Assembly (NCBI GenBank): GCA_023548195.1
Contig: JAJHZJ010000311.1
Coordinates: 9,997,099 to 10,061,098, forward strand
Direction of reading: 5' to 3'
Length of the DNA stretch: 64,000 nucleotides
Source: Bettongia penicillata ogilbyi
Lineage: Eukaryota > Chordata > Mammalia > Diprotodontia > Potoroidae
In this document: one piece after another, positions 10,935 to 21,804 of the stretch
How positions within the stretch are numbered: the stretch's first letter is position 1
How the letters are laid out: every line of letters starts with the position of its first letter
Position numbers and translations under genes: made by a program
Notes under the pieces: generated by a model
Databases searched by the model: none
Told to the model about the DNA's origin: nothing
What the model saw: only the letters and a program-made list of their open reading frames with translations

Positions 10935-11085
10935 CAATAGAGTAGTAACTCCATTTTATAGGATAGGAAACTGAGCCTCAGAGGTATTAAATACTTTGAC
11001 AACAGATTCATAGCTAATAAGCCAATGAGCTACTAAAAACCTCTTGACTTCCTTTGTTTTTCCCATTAAACCACAGGCAGCATAG
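10935..11085 (-). mobile_element. MIR fragment, reverse orientation
   Basis: Order of blocks: 'ctccattttataggatagga', 'aactgagcctcagaggtatt', 'cagattcatagctaataagc', then 'cctcttgacttcctttg', the complement of a MIR core and head. Confidence 0.7.
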
Positions 11086-11194
11086 ATCAGAGAAAAAAAC
11101 GGGCAACTTCATCCTGGTTACTTTTCCATTTTTCTCTAGGTATAGCTGAAATTTTTTCGGGGGAACAGTGGGTACAGTGCCTTATTATTGCTAG

Positions 11195-11320
11195 TGTTTG
11201 CCCTTCATTCTCGGAGAGAACCAATGACATCAGGAAGGTGATATCTTAACTTGTAAGTGAATTGGATTTAAGTGAGGCAGAGCTGGGCAAGGTCACCAGC
11301 CTCACTCTAGAGACACCTGG
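11195..11320 (-). mobile_element. RTE-type LINE 3' fragment, reverse orientation
   Basis: 'gcccttcattctcggagaga', 'accaatgacatcaggaaggt', 'gtgaattggatttaagtgag' and 'aaggtcaccagcctcactct' match the fragment at 2628-2905 in order and strand. Confidence 0.65.
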
Positions 11321-11452
11321 GTCCACTCATATTTAGTAGGTAAATCATTTAATTTTGTTGGCCTCAGTTTCCTTCTCTGTAACATGAGTGTGGAGAAGGA
11401 AATGGCAAATTACTCCACTATCTTTGCCAAGAAAACTCCAAATTGGAAAAAA
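11321..11452 (+). mobile_element. SINE family I, 3' half
   Basis: 'ttggcctcagtttccttctc' continues into 'gtggagaaggaaatggcaaa' and 'ctatctttgccaagaaaact'. Only the core and 3' half are present, joined directly to the RTE-type fragment. Confidence 0.8.
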
Positions 11453-11554
11453 AAAATAAGATTTATTAAACAGTTGCAGTCAAGAAGCAGCATACTGTAA
11501 CTGGGTAGAGATATGGTCTTAGAGTCAAGAACATTGAAGTTCAAGTCTTTTCTT

Positions 11555-11655
11555 TGAGATATATATTTATAAATACATAGATATCTCTCTATATAGATCT
11601 CTCTCTATATATATACATATATATATAGATATAGATATAGATATACAGACTGTGT
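11555..11655 (+). repeat. TA/TAGA/TCTC compound microsatellite
   Basis: Runs of 'tatata', 'tagatatagata' and 'ctctctata' form about 100 bp of simple sequence. A decayed SINE head ('ttagagtcaagaacattgaa') sits just before it at 11518. Confidence 0.9.
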
Positions 11656-11659
11656 GACA

Positions 11660-13025
11660 CTAAACACATTGGTACACTTTTGAAATCTAAACTTTCCTGA
11701 GCAGTTGACTATCTGCTTTGGTTGAGGCAGTTTCTTCCCTTGGACTTCTCAGAACTAACGAAATCACAGGTCCAAATTCTTGCAATCTCCCTACTTGTCT
11801 TGATGCTAGTATACAATAAAAACAAAAAAGAAAGCAACTTTATGTGTATTTGCTATACCTCCATCAAACTCTCCAAGATAAGGAAATAGTTTGGATCATT
11901 GTTTTTATCCTTATAATTAATTTTTTTATATATCTGACTGAACTCGAAAAGCAAAGCATTAAAATGTGGTTATAGCCATTGGGATTCTTTTTATACAAAG
12001 AAAAATCTAAACAACATTAATTCTAGCTAAGTTCTTTACATAATAGCTAGCATAAACAAATAATCAAGAGATTTAAATTTCTTATACTTAAACATTCACT
12101 TTTAAGTTTGATGTCGAGTAATATCTTGTTTTCAGACTCATCCGCAGAAACACCTATTGGCAAGCATTTGGTCAAATTTACTAAAAAAAAAATTCAATGG
12201 ATCTATTATGTCACTAGTGTAATTATTCCCTCCAACAATCAATACATTAATGCCAATTCATTCTGAGTCAATATAATCAATATTTTTGAACTGTAACAGG
12301 ATTTTTACCGAGCATGATGGGAGCTTTCCCTTACATTCTCTTTATGTGATGAAGATGCTGTGAAACACATGGGTTGTAAAACAGTTCTTACCATGAGACT
12401 CAATGAAACATTTCTTTGCTGTCATCCTTTACACAGTATTTTCTGTTATTCCTTATTTGTAGCACATTTTAAACTGCTCCCACTCACTCTGCCCCTCTCT
12501 TTCCCTTTCGATTATCTCTGAACTCAACTCATCAGTGATTGTCTTATTCCATGACAAGTAGACATTTAAAAAAAAAAGAAAATTTACATAAAAAAGATCG
12601 GCTTTTGAGGAGATGCTGCAAGTAGTTGATAAAGAAAGGTAAAAACTTTAACAGTTTGCTGAAGGAAATCAAGCTTGCTCTTGACCTCTTTCTGTTCAAA
12701 GTGGGGCCCAGATCAATGTCTCTATTTCATCTTTGACATACATACACACATATAGGAGCTCTATAAGTCGTCCATCCAACAGTATAACATATTATGAACA
12801 ATAGGTACTCTTCATCCACTTTGTTTTTCCTGTATAATAGTTTAGTTCAGATTCCTTTGAGTAATAATTCATCTCATTTATGGAGTTCTTCAATTACTAA
12901 AGTGCAATCCATGAACAGGAGCAAGTAGACAGTTTCATAATCTCTAAGGGAAGCCCTCATCAACCTAGACTTTGTTCTGAATTTCCTCCATGACAGTGAC
13001 AAATATTGTTTAATAGCAGCATAAA
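11660..13025. other. Unassigned AT-rich sequence
   Basis: About 1.3 kb with no gene or repeat I can name. A-runs at 12180-12193 and 12567-12583 are the only simple features. Confidence 0.55.
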
Positions 13026-13029
13026 GTAA

Positions 13030-13145
13030 TTAATATTTCTGTAGTGCTTTATATTTTGAAAAAACCTCATCCATTATCTTATTTGATCTTGCAGCAATCT
13101 CATGGAGATATTATCATCACCTTTTTATATAAGCACAAAATTATC
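13030..13145 (-). mobile_element. MIR-like/THER-type SINE fragment
   Basis: 'ctgtagtgctttatattttg' followed by 'ccattatcttatttgatctt', 'gcagcaatctcatggagata' and 'ttatcatcacctttttatat'. This is the block order of mammalian SINEs with an 'atctcatttgatcctcacaa' segment. A similar fragment may lie at 13330-13440. Confidence 0.6.
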
Positions 13146-13607
13146 CCCCAAATAATCTCTGATTTGATTTCATCACCTTAATTCTACTTACTGTTTAATT
13201 CTGTTGTCTTAAATGAATCCTCATTTAAAAAGGCAAAAACACTATGATATTTAAGGATAATATAAATTCAAATGAAGAAAATCTTTTACTTGTTTTTATT
13301 GTAACTGTTAATCATCATTCTAATATGTACTTTCTTTTAGACAGGCACTTTATAATCCTTTACACTTTGAGGCTCTGGAGGATCTCCAGTTGAGTTACAC
13401 ATGCTAGCCACTTCACCTTGTTTATACAAAGATTGAATCAGAGGCCATTAACAATTTGCCTAAATGTAAGCACCACAAACCATAACTAACTTAGAATAAA
13501 TATATAAACATATTTTGCTCAAAATAATATAAATGTTCTAATGTTGACTGAAAGCTATAACATAATCCTGAAGGTTTCTATCACACACAAAGTGAATGAT
13601 TCCTCCT

Positions 13608-13735
13608 GTTAACATTTTATATTTATGTAGCACTATTTTAGGTTATCAAGAACTTTCTTCACAAAATCCCTGAATATAAGGCAAAGATCATCATTCTAGT
13701 TTCAAAGAACTGAGTTTCAGGGAGGAAACAGAATC
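13608..13735 (-). mobile_element. MIR-like/THER-type SINE fragment
   Basis: 'tttatatttatgtagcacta' then 'aagaactttcttcacaaaat', 'aaagatcatcattctagttt' and 'aaagaactgagtttcaggga'. Same family as 13030 and 28145, more degraded. Confidence 0.5.
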
Positions 13736-13737
13736 AA

Positions 13738-13822
13738 CAAGAACTCTGGGCCTCAGTTTCCTCACCTGTAAAATTAAGTAGTTGGACTCAGTAACTTCTA
13801 ACATCCCTTCCAACTCCAAATA
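13738..13822 (+). mobile_element. MIR/L3-type repeat fragment
   Basis: 'tgggcctcagtttcctcacc', then 'gttggactcagtaacttcta' and 'catcccttccaactccaaat': the complement of the 'ggacctta...catctagtccaa' repeats elsewhere. It abuts the SINE to its right. Confidence 0.7.
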
Positions 13823-14078
13823 GTATAGCTAGGTGCCTTGGCAGATAGAACCCTGGGCCTGGAGTCAGAAAGATCTGAATTCAAATCCAACCTCAGACAC
13901 TCACTAGCTATGTGATCCTGGGCAATTAATTTACCTCTATTTGCCTTAATCCCTAGAGAAGGAAATGATGAAACACTCTCTAGTATCATTTGCCTAGAAA
14001 ACTCCATGGGCAGTGTTGGCGTGCTATGGGTCACTAAGAGTCTGACATGACAGAATGGCTGAATAATAAAAATGTATT
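13823..14078 (+). mobile_element. SINE family I, near full length
   Basis: tRNA-like head 'tagctaggtgccttggcaga', B-box-like 'gaattcaaatcc', core 'cactcactagctatgtgatc', then 'gagaaggaaatgatgaaaca', 'catttgcctagaaaactcca' and terminal 'agagtctgacatgacagaat'. The head is not a functional tRNA. Confidence 0.88.
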
Positions 14079-14079
14079 C

Positions 14080-15110
14080 CTAAAGAAGTGGGAGATCCCA
14101 CCAGTTATTCACCACATGCCTTCTTTCCTATTCATTTTCTCAAGTATCTATCCTTCAGGAGATCTATTCAGTGAGCTAGTATTCTTTCTTTATTTCTTTT
14201 CCTACTCTCACAAAATTAATAACTTAAGAGTCAAAACTTGAATCCCAGAACTTCTGCTCCCTGGCCCATTATATATAACTTTATACCACCCTGTATTTTT
14301 TTCTGATAGGTTCTGTTCACTTACTAAAGAGAAAAAAGAAACAAAAATTGAACATATAATATGACACAAATCAAATTTACTGACTCAGCCCAATAGGAAA
14401 AGTGGGGAGGGGTACTTTGTAATTTACTATTAAATATTGACATATAATATATTTAAAGTTTTAGAAAATATTAGAAAGTAACTTATTGATTATTTATATC
14501 AATGAAACGAATATCCAGGACACCATGATAAAAGAAGGAAAAGTCATTTCTATGATTATTTGCAAGAATTCAACATATGCCAAAGAAGATGCCTTGGAAC
14601 TCTATAATGCCTATGGCAATGAATGTGGAAAACAGAGTATTTCAGACAAGGCTAGAAACTATCACTGAAATTTTTCATAGTTAAGCTGCAAAAAAAAAAA
14701 AAGAAGAAATATGCAGAAAAATGGTTACAGGAAAATTATTAAGATGTGAAAAAACATACTAATTCCTTATTTTTTTACAATGCAAATGATTTGTTTGGAA
14801 GGTATATTTGTAAATCTTTAAAAGTACGCAGTTGAAATAATCATGAAATGTAGGAAAACAAAAAAAATGAAATGTCAAAATGTTAAGAATATTACTATCT
14901 TTTGGAGTTCCTAAAAAATGTCACATTACATTTAAAGAAAAACACCAAATATAAACAACATAACTTAAACACTGAATATTTAAAGTATTCCCCTCATGTC
15001 TTGTTGCTATACTGTATAAGCTGTTAGTCATATATTTTTGTTGTATTATACTTTGGTTGGCAACATTCTCCTAAAAGGCTAGGTTTAAAAAAAAAAAGGA
15101 ACATATCACT
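14080..15110. other. Unassigned AT-rich sequence
   Basis: No gene recognised. A 60-codon frame (14486-14668) has no known motif. Poly-A patches occur at 14690-14705 and 15088-15099, the latter just before a SINE. Confidence 0.55.
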
Positions 15111-15117
15111 CTGGGTG

Positions 15118-15345
15118 AGGTAGTTAGGTGGCTCAGTGGACAAAGCTCAGGACCAGGGGTCAAGGACCTGAATCCAGATGTGATCTCAGACACTTATGAG
15201 GTATGTGACCCTGGCTACCTCAGTTTCCTCATCTGTAAAATGGACTGGAGAAGGAAATGGCAAACCACTCTGGTATATTTGCCAAGAAAATCCCAAATAG
15301 GGTCACAGGGAGTCAGCACAACTGAAAAGCTCAACAACTCTCTAG
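15118..15345 (+). mobile_element. SINE family I, near full length
   Basis: 'ggtagttaggtggctcagtg', 'gtgaccctggctacctcagt', 'ttcctcatctgtaaaatgga', 'gagaaggaaatggcaaacca' and 'cagggagtcagcacaactga' follow in the canonical order with a small deletion in the core. Confidence 0.9.
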
Positions 15346-15349
15346 ATAT

Positions 15350-17265
15350 ATCTTATGGGTGCCAAATTCATGATCCAAATTCTAGGATCAATGAGAAAAC
15401 AAATGAGTCTCTAAATTCAGTTTCATGCTTAAAACTATCAACTTTTAAATGAATTCTGATGTTGATTACATTACTTCTTTGAGGCTTATGTAAATTAAAC
15501 AAGCAGTATATATAAATATATATAAAGTTTTGAAAATGAGCAGTTATCTTATTAATAAACATGTATTTAGCTACCAATATAAGCAGCTTGATAAATATTT
15601 TAGTGGAGAGTTGACCTAATTGTCTGTGCTTTTATGGACCCGAAATTAATTACAAGTATTACTTTGACCACTATCCTCTCTTAATGAAGTAAATAATACA
15701 TTATAATCAAAACCCATAAAAGTGTTATCAAAAAACATTTGACCAATCACTACACATGATGTACATAAGACAGTCACCTGAGAAGTAAGCCAACCCTTGA
15801 GCATGTTTAAAGTACTACTTGATAATCACATTATTTGATGGAATTACATACCCTCCAATATCATGTTTCACTTATTTAGGTCACAGTTTCCCCTTTGTAT
15901 AATTAATGGGTATATGAAGATCTTTAATAAGGAATATGACAATATATCCTGATATTCATATGCTTTGGGGTATCCCCAGGAAAACTAAAAGTAGCATTCA
16001 AGAGATTGAGGCAAAATTTACTTCAGGTGGTATAAAATGGACAGAAATGTTTTCCAGGGCTTTTTTCTTCCTTATTATAGTTTCTTTTTTTTTCCAGTAA
16101 GATAAAGATAAGGAAAAATGAAAAGAATAATCCAAGACAAACCAGAAATTATAAAGTTTATCAATGAAGGTTTTCTGGATAGCTGAATTCTTTTGCTTCT
16201 TTGAATATTAGAGTTCTCTGTGTGTGTGTGTATGCACACATATTCATTTAAGTTTGTTGTTTGGGAAATAATATTTAAAAGTCCCTTTTAGAGGAGAACA
16301 TCATGATAATTAAGAAGTATTTACATCACGAATACAATAATAGGCTCTGTTTTCAATTATATGATGCAACCTGATGTTACCTGATGTAGCACATATTTGG
16401 CAGCATTTCAAAAATCCAAACAGATGTTTTCTCCTCCCTGCAGGTGGAAGATGGGTGGGTGATCTACAACTATCCATGGGTAGTTCCAGATGGCTGACAT
16501 TGCTACCTGCACCTTTCTGTTAAATGATGTTAAGTAGAATTGTGTTAACATTATACTTTTTATAGATGCTGACATCGCTGAGATGGGGAATTAGTTTAAG
16601 GGGTATTCTTTTGGTACTATGTAAATTTTGAGTGGCATATGTTGGAAATATATAACCCAACATAACATATTGGGATCTATTTTAAATATATGTTATATTT
16701 ACATATAATATTGAGTTTTCTCTACATGACATTAGAAAAAAATCTGGCAATTAATATGTTATTTGTGCATACACACGGAGAAGCCAGATTTTCACAGATT
16801 CATTTACATAGGGCCATTTTCCAAAGTGTGGCCTTCCTTTTTAAGCCTACAAAATAATGTGGGTGGATATATGGCTTATACAAACAATTGTCTGCAATTG
16901 TCCAAATGCCCTTTAATTTAAAGAGTAAATGGACAGTGTTATTTTTTTTCCTGTATTTCAACATTTATGGTCCTGAGGGTTTATAGATTAACCCATTCTC
17001 CCCAAAACAAACAAAACAAAACAAAAAATTTACAATAACTTGAGAGCTCATGAAAAGTGATATGCTCAAGATACCTTAAATATAAACTCAGTAGAAACTG
17101 TAGGAAATTACTTGGGTGATTCACATACTTTTCTTTGAAGCAAACAGATAATTGAGAGGGAAAATGATTTGGATTTGATTTATCCTAACAGATCCCTTAA
17201 AAACTGTCTCAATAAATATTTCCCATATGAGAAAGTTGCTCTCCTATAAGTCTTAAAAGACAAAC
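15350..17265. other. Unassigned AT-rich sequence
   Basis: About 1.9 kb without a recognisable gene. There is a (TG)n run at 16219-16231 and an A-rich 'aaacaaacaaaacaaaacaa' stretch near 17006. Nothing else could be assigned. Confidence 0.55.
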
Positions 17266-17274
17266 AAAAAACGA

Positions 17275-17585
17275 CTGTTGCTCATGTCTAGAATGCACTT
17301 CCTCTTCTTCTTAGAATCCATCTTCCTTCAATGCATGATGTTTCTAAAGGAAAGTCTTTCCTGATATCTCTTCTGGTTAAAGTTTGTATCTTGTGAAATT
17401 AAATTATTTCTTGTACAGATTTTGCATTTACTTGCCTTTTATATCTCTTCAATTCCACCACCTCAAATGTGCGTAAGTTACTTGAAGGTAGGAATTATCT
17501 CATTTTTCTCTTCCCTTTGTATCCTTATGAATAACACAGTGCCTTTGTATATAATAGGTCATTAATCTATATTGGTTGAGTTGAA
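17275..17585 (+). mobile_element. L2 LINE 3' end
   Basis: Ordered blocks: 'ctagaatgcacttcctcttc', 'ggaaagtctttcctgatatc', 'gtaagttacttgaaggtagg', 'aattatctcatttttctctt', 'aacacagtgcctttgtatat' and 'aataggtcattaatctatat'. This is the typical L2 3' end, about 300 bp. Confidence 0.75.
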
Positions 17586-17639
17586 TCCAGTTTGCATGTA
17601 TAGGTAGATAGATCTTAAAACTGAAGAGGTTATTGTTTA

Positions 17640-17905
17640 TGTGACATTTGAGATGCTGGCACAGGAACTCCCAGAATGGTGTGCCCTCTTCAGAGAAGGA
17701 AATTGAATCAGCTCAAAAGAAATACGAGATGCACAAATTTAGAGAATTCACCCCACATGTTCCCATGATTTTTTTTTATACCTGACCTGTAGTAGAACAT
17801 TCCAAGTTTATGCTGGTCTGATCACCCACAACGAGACACCCTCTGACTTGAATTTAGCATAGTGATGTCATTTTGGTCCTCTGAGGATGAAGGACAATAA
17901 CCAGT
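17640..17905 (+). mobile_element. RTE-type LINE 3' end with zinc-finger-like C-terminal remnant
   Basis: Contains decayed coding sequence for a 'C..C.RTF......LI.H' type knuckle ('gtagaacattccaagtttat', 'gctggtctgatcacccacaa'). The element then ends in 'gtgatgtcattttggtcctc' and 'tgaggatgaaggacaata'. This tail is what the reverse fragments at 2628, 11195 and 63430 and SINE family II carry. Non-LTR ORFs commonly end in such a finger; no intact frame remains here. Confidence 0.7.
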
Positions 17906-17984
17906 AGTAGTAGTTATAATAATAATTTACATTTATAAAATACAATCAAGTTTATGAACATCAGCTTTGTCCCATGGATAGATG

Positions 17985-18110
17985 AGGATCCAGACTTGAG
18001 GCCAAGAAGAACTCATTTCAAGTCTGTCCTCTGACTAATGTTTGGCTCTATTACCTTAAGTAATTCACTTAACCTCTGTGCTTTAGGCAAATCTCTAAGA
18101 CTCTAAGTTG
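17985..18110 (+). mobile_element. MIR/SINE fragment
   Basis: 'ccagacttgaggccaagaag', 'ctctgactaatgtttggctc', 'ttaagtaattcacttaacct' and 'ctgtgctttaggcaaatctc' match a SINE core in order. Confidence 0.6.
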
Positions 18111-18545
18111 TAGAGAAAATGCTTACTTACTTTGGTAGAGGGTGTTTTCTTACACTGAAGACATCAAAGTGCTTTCCTCACCCCAGTTTAGCAACGTGGT
18201 TAATAATCCGGTGATAAAGGAAGACCATGATTCAGTTACAGCATGTTAGAGCAGCACAGTTCCTCAAGGATAGAATCATCTCTTGTTATTTAATAGCCTA
18301 TAACTAACAATACTCGGGATTAGACAATACCAGGGAGAACTTGGAGCTAATGATTTTCAAGTCAATATATTTTTTTTTTCTTTCCTGGTCCAGTTCTGCC
18401 AGACTTTAGAGTACTCTGACAAGAAAAATAACTGGGGACCTTCTACATGTGAATTCTGTGAGCTTGTAGATTACTTTCTTAGGTTACTTTTAGTCTTACA
18501 AGTGGACAGTTCTGTGACAAAACTTTGGGAAAACTAAAACTCCTC

Positions 18546-18786
18546 ATTGTTGGTGCTGAGTCACGTCTGACTCTCTGTTAACCTATATGGGCTTTTCTTG
18601 ATAAAGATACTGAAGGGGTTTGCCATTTTCTTTTCCAGCTAATTTTACAGATGAGGAAATTGAGGCAAACAGGGTTAAATGGCTTTCCCAGACACACCCA
18701 CAGATTACAAATCTAAAGACAGATTTGAACTCAGGTTTTCCTGACTCCAGGCGCAGTGTTTTGTCCACTGCACCACCTAGCTGCCC
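18546..18786 (-). mobile_element. SINE family I, full length, reverse orientation
   Basis: From left: complement of the 3' end ('ctgagtcacgtctgactctc'), 'aaagatactgaaggggtttg', 'cagctaattttacagatgag', 'caaacagggttaaatggctt', 'agatttgaactcaggttttc' and the head complement 'ccactgcaccacctagctgc'. One of the better-preserved copies. Confidence 0.92.
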
Positions 18787-19180
18787 TAAGGCTCCTCCTA
18801 GATTTTTAATGTTCTCTTCTATTACTTGTCCCAATGCAATTCTTAAGACTTTACATTAAGTAAGAGTAGACTGTGTACTGGGTTTGTTTGCAGCCAGAGT
18901 TATCACTAATCTATACCTAGGCCTACAGCAAGGCTTAGATGAAAGTTAGACTCTTACATGAGCCCCCCTGGCTTCCCCACACTGCCATGGCACCCTGGAA
19001 GTTGAAGGCAGCTTGGTCTGACTACATGCAACTGGAGGGAAGCAATAATGAGATGGTACTACCAGAAGGACACACATCCCCAACTCTACAATACTTCTCC
19101 CCTCCCTTCAACATGGCTCAGAGGCAAAGACTCATTAACTTTGTGTTAGTAATAGCTCAGTTAGATTCTTCTCTACTCCT
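18787..19180. other. Unassigned sequence
   Basis: No repeat recognised. A 137-codon frame (18939-19352) runs from here into the pyrimidine tract; its C-terminal half is Pro/Leu/Ser low complexity, so I do not call a gene. Confidence 0.55.
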
Positions 19181-19341
19181 ACCTCTCCCACTTCTCCCAG
19201 CCTACCTTTCCTCCCCTCCCTTACTCTTTCCCCTCTCCCCTCTGCCCAATTACCTTCCTTCCCCATCACCTCTTCTTCCTCTCCCTTCCCTCTTTCCTCC
19301 CTCCTTCCCATCACACTACTCCCTTTCTTTCTTTTCTCCCC
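19180..19341 (+). repeat. Polypyrimidine tract (C/T-rich)
   Basis: About 160 bp almost entirely of C and T ('ctcccacttctcccagccta', 'tttcccctctcccctctgcc'), with sparse A and G. It is imperfect, without a fixed unit. Such tracts can form triplex (H-DNA) structures if they have mirror symmetry; I did not find a long perfect mirror. Confidence 0.85.
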
Positions 19342-19639
19342 GCTTGCAATAACAACAGAGAAAATCCTAGACCTAGAGACAAGATGATCATCCAAATGCC
19401 AGCAGCAATACTTCAAAAGTTCATCTTGGCTGTTGTCAAAACACTTAAATTCTCTGACTCTCAGTTTCCTCATCCATAAGTCAAATGATTAAACTATCTG
19501 AACTTCATGCCTCACCAGGATATTATAGGAAAATCATACTTTATACCATAAAAAGCTATTATGATAGTGAAATAGAGTAGTGAACTGACAAATGTTTGTA
19601 CTTGGATTTTGGCTTTATCATAGTTTTAAAATAGCATTT

Positions 19640-19800
19640 ACATTTCATTTTATTCTTTCAGTAAACATTTTATTGAGCCTCCATGCCATGCAAGTTAACT
19701 GTGCTACAGCTTTGGGGACAAAGATAAAGATGGCACCATTCTTGCCTTCCAGGAGCTTATTATCTTTCAGAAAATATAATAGATACACACAGACTACATA
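19640..19800 (-). mobile_element. L2 LINE 3' end, reverse orientation
   Basis: 'aacattttattgagcctcca' then 'aactgtgctacagctttggg', 'gacaaagataaagatggcac' and 'cttgccttccaggagcttat': the complement of the L2 terminal block. Confidence 0.75.
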
Positions 19801-19844
19801 TAATTAAAATGTGTATGTATAACACTGTGTCATATGGATGAAGA

Positions 19845-19975
19845 GCAAGTGTATAAATAGGTAGGTATCTGTATAGGTAAACATACAATATACACACATG
19901 CTCATATATATATACATCCATACAAGCATATATGCATGCTTACATGTCTGTCTACATACATACAAACTGTACTAT
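19845..19975 (+). repeat. Degenerate TATA/CATA microsatellite
   Basis: 'gtaggtatctgtataggtaa', 'ctcatatatatatacatcca' and 'tctgtctacatacataca' make about 130 bp of TA/CA simple sequence, next to the L2 end. Confidence 0.75.
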
Positions 19976-19999
19976 TATGAATTATACATATATAGTTAC

Positions 20000-21185
20000 A
20001 CATGCTCAAATTATATTGTAACCAAAAGTTGAAGTCACAAGAGTACTTGCTGAATTTTGCCATTTTCAAGGCAAATCCATGGACTTATTGTACTAATAAT
20101 TAGAATAAACAACTTGCAGCTTACCCTACTGAGACTAAAGCTTGCTATGAATGACAAAACTAATAGGTGCTGAAAGATGGTTTTCTCCCCTCTATATTTT
20201 CAAAGTTACCTTTTTGCACTTGGGATCCAAAAGAAAAATCATGGTAAATGGCATCTTACTTTGACTGATAAATGCTTTTACTATCTCCCCAATATCCTAG
20301 GATACAATGTTAGTTAAAAGAAAACAATATATTACAGTTAACATCACTGTTAAAGAATCAAAGACATCAGAATCTAATCTCCCATTTTCTCTCAACTCCT
20401 ATTAAAAGCTAAAGTTCCTAATGCTGTCTATAAAGTCTTTAAGTAAACTTGGCAAGTTTACCCCTCCCTAAGAATTGGACATGCACTGATTTTTAGCACC
20501 AAACAGGTAGAATGTTTGCTACAAGTTGTACTGAATGTTGAATTTCAGATAAGACTGTGAGGTTATACCTATAAAAGGGAAAGTACAAACTCATGTGCAG
20601 AATTTCAATGAGTCATTCTACTTCCAATAAATACACACTGGATACTCAGAAAGAATTGGAGCACTCTCAGGATGCTGTTAGGGCCAATAAGAATCTCATC
20701 AGGGACCATTTCTAAGATTAGTTTTTGATGTTGCATGCGTCCTCTGCTCACTATTTCCTTGGTGCTTTGCAATACAGTGCCATTATGATGAGTGCTTTAG
20801 CTAGCTAGAACTAGTTGCTGACTTCAGTAAATCCAATGAAAACAAGGATAGAATTCTAGTTTCTGCTACTGGATAGGTTTCTTCACCAAAGGATGTTTTC
20901 AAACTTTGTTTTACTAGTATCCTCTATTTCTGTACCTTTGACCTGTATACTGGAGGAGTGATCTAGAGACAGCCAGAGACAGAGATAGAGAGAGCAGCAA
21001 GAACATTATAGGCTGAGTTGACTGGCCAAGTATAAATAAGAAATCAAATACCCAACTCACCACTTTGTCACATATGTATTGGACATTACTATACCCCCTT
21101 CTCAGTCAGAATGGCATCAAAGAACAGTCTTTTTATTACAGGAGATAGGGGAAAGTTAGTTTTCAATTTAGAATGAATAGAAATT
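20000..21185. other. Unassigned sequence
   Basis: About 1.2 kb without recognisable repeat or coding feature. Confidence 0.5.
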
Positions 21186-21189
21186 ATTT

Positions 21190-21365
21190 TAAATCTCAGC
21201 TTGTATACTTATGAGTTACGTGTCCACAGATAAGTAACTTCATATTTCTAAAACTGTGTTGCCCCAACAGTAAAATCAGAATGATAATATTCCCTCTATT
21301 TATTTGTGAGGAAGGAAATGCTGTTTAAATCCTAAAATGTGATATAAACGTAAGCTAATATTGTT
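21190..21365 (+). mobile_element. MIR, decayed
   Basis: 'aaatctcagcttgtatactt', 'atgagttacgtgtccacaga', 'taagtaacttcatatttcta', 'agtaaaatcagaatgataat' and 'gatataaacgtaagctaata' follow the MIR order including the 3' portion. Confidence 0.65.
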
Positions 21366-21751
21366 CAACATGCATAAGATCACTCAAAATGACATTTTTA
21401 ATTAGTGACTTCCTAAGATACACTAACGTGTGGTTGGAAAATGAAGTTAAGTAGGCAAAATGGTAAATTCTTGATTTTTTGGATTAGTCTAAAACTGCAG
21501 GGCTACATGGAAATTATGGGCCATTCACAGGTAAAATCAAAAGTTTGAGATGCCTCCTACATGCTAGTAACATGGTTCCTGATATCATGATAATGAGGGT
21601 TATCAGGGTAACGATAAGGAGCTCCTAAATTAATCAGTAATTTTAAACACAGAATCTCACAAGCCTATGTATCCCAGAAGTACAACTCATGATTTGAATC
21701 CTTGGAATAGATAGCACAATTTGTCATTAAAGATGTTTATAAATACTGCTG

Positions 21752-21802
21752 GGGAGGCCAGTGGGGGGGGGGGGTTGGGGGTTTAGGAGGATGGGGAGGC
21801 AT
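21752..21802 (+). repeat. G-run cluster (possible G-quadruplex)
   Basis: Successive G runs: 'ggggaggccagtgggggggg', continuing to a total run of about 12 G, then 'ttgggggtttaggagg' and 'atggggaggc'. Four or more G-tracts of three or more lie within about 50 bp on the plus strand. Confidence 0.75.
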
Positions 21803-21804
21803 AG

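Noticed and set aside
13823..14078. tRNA-like heads of SINEs as possible tRNA genes
   Set aside because: They keep A- and B-box-like stretches but do not form a complete cloverleaf and are followed by SINE core sequence.
18939..19352. 137-codon plus-strand and 112-codon minus-strand frames
   Set aside because: Both depend on the pyrimidine tract; the peptides are Pro/Leu/Ser or Glu/Gly/Arg low complexity.
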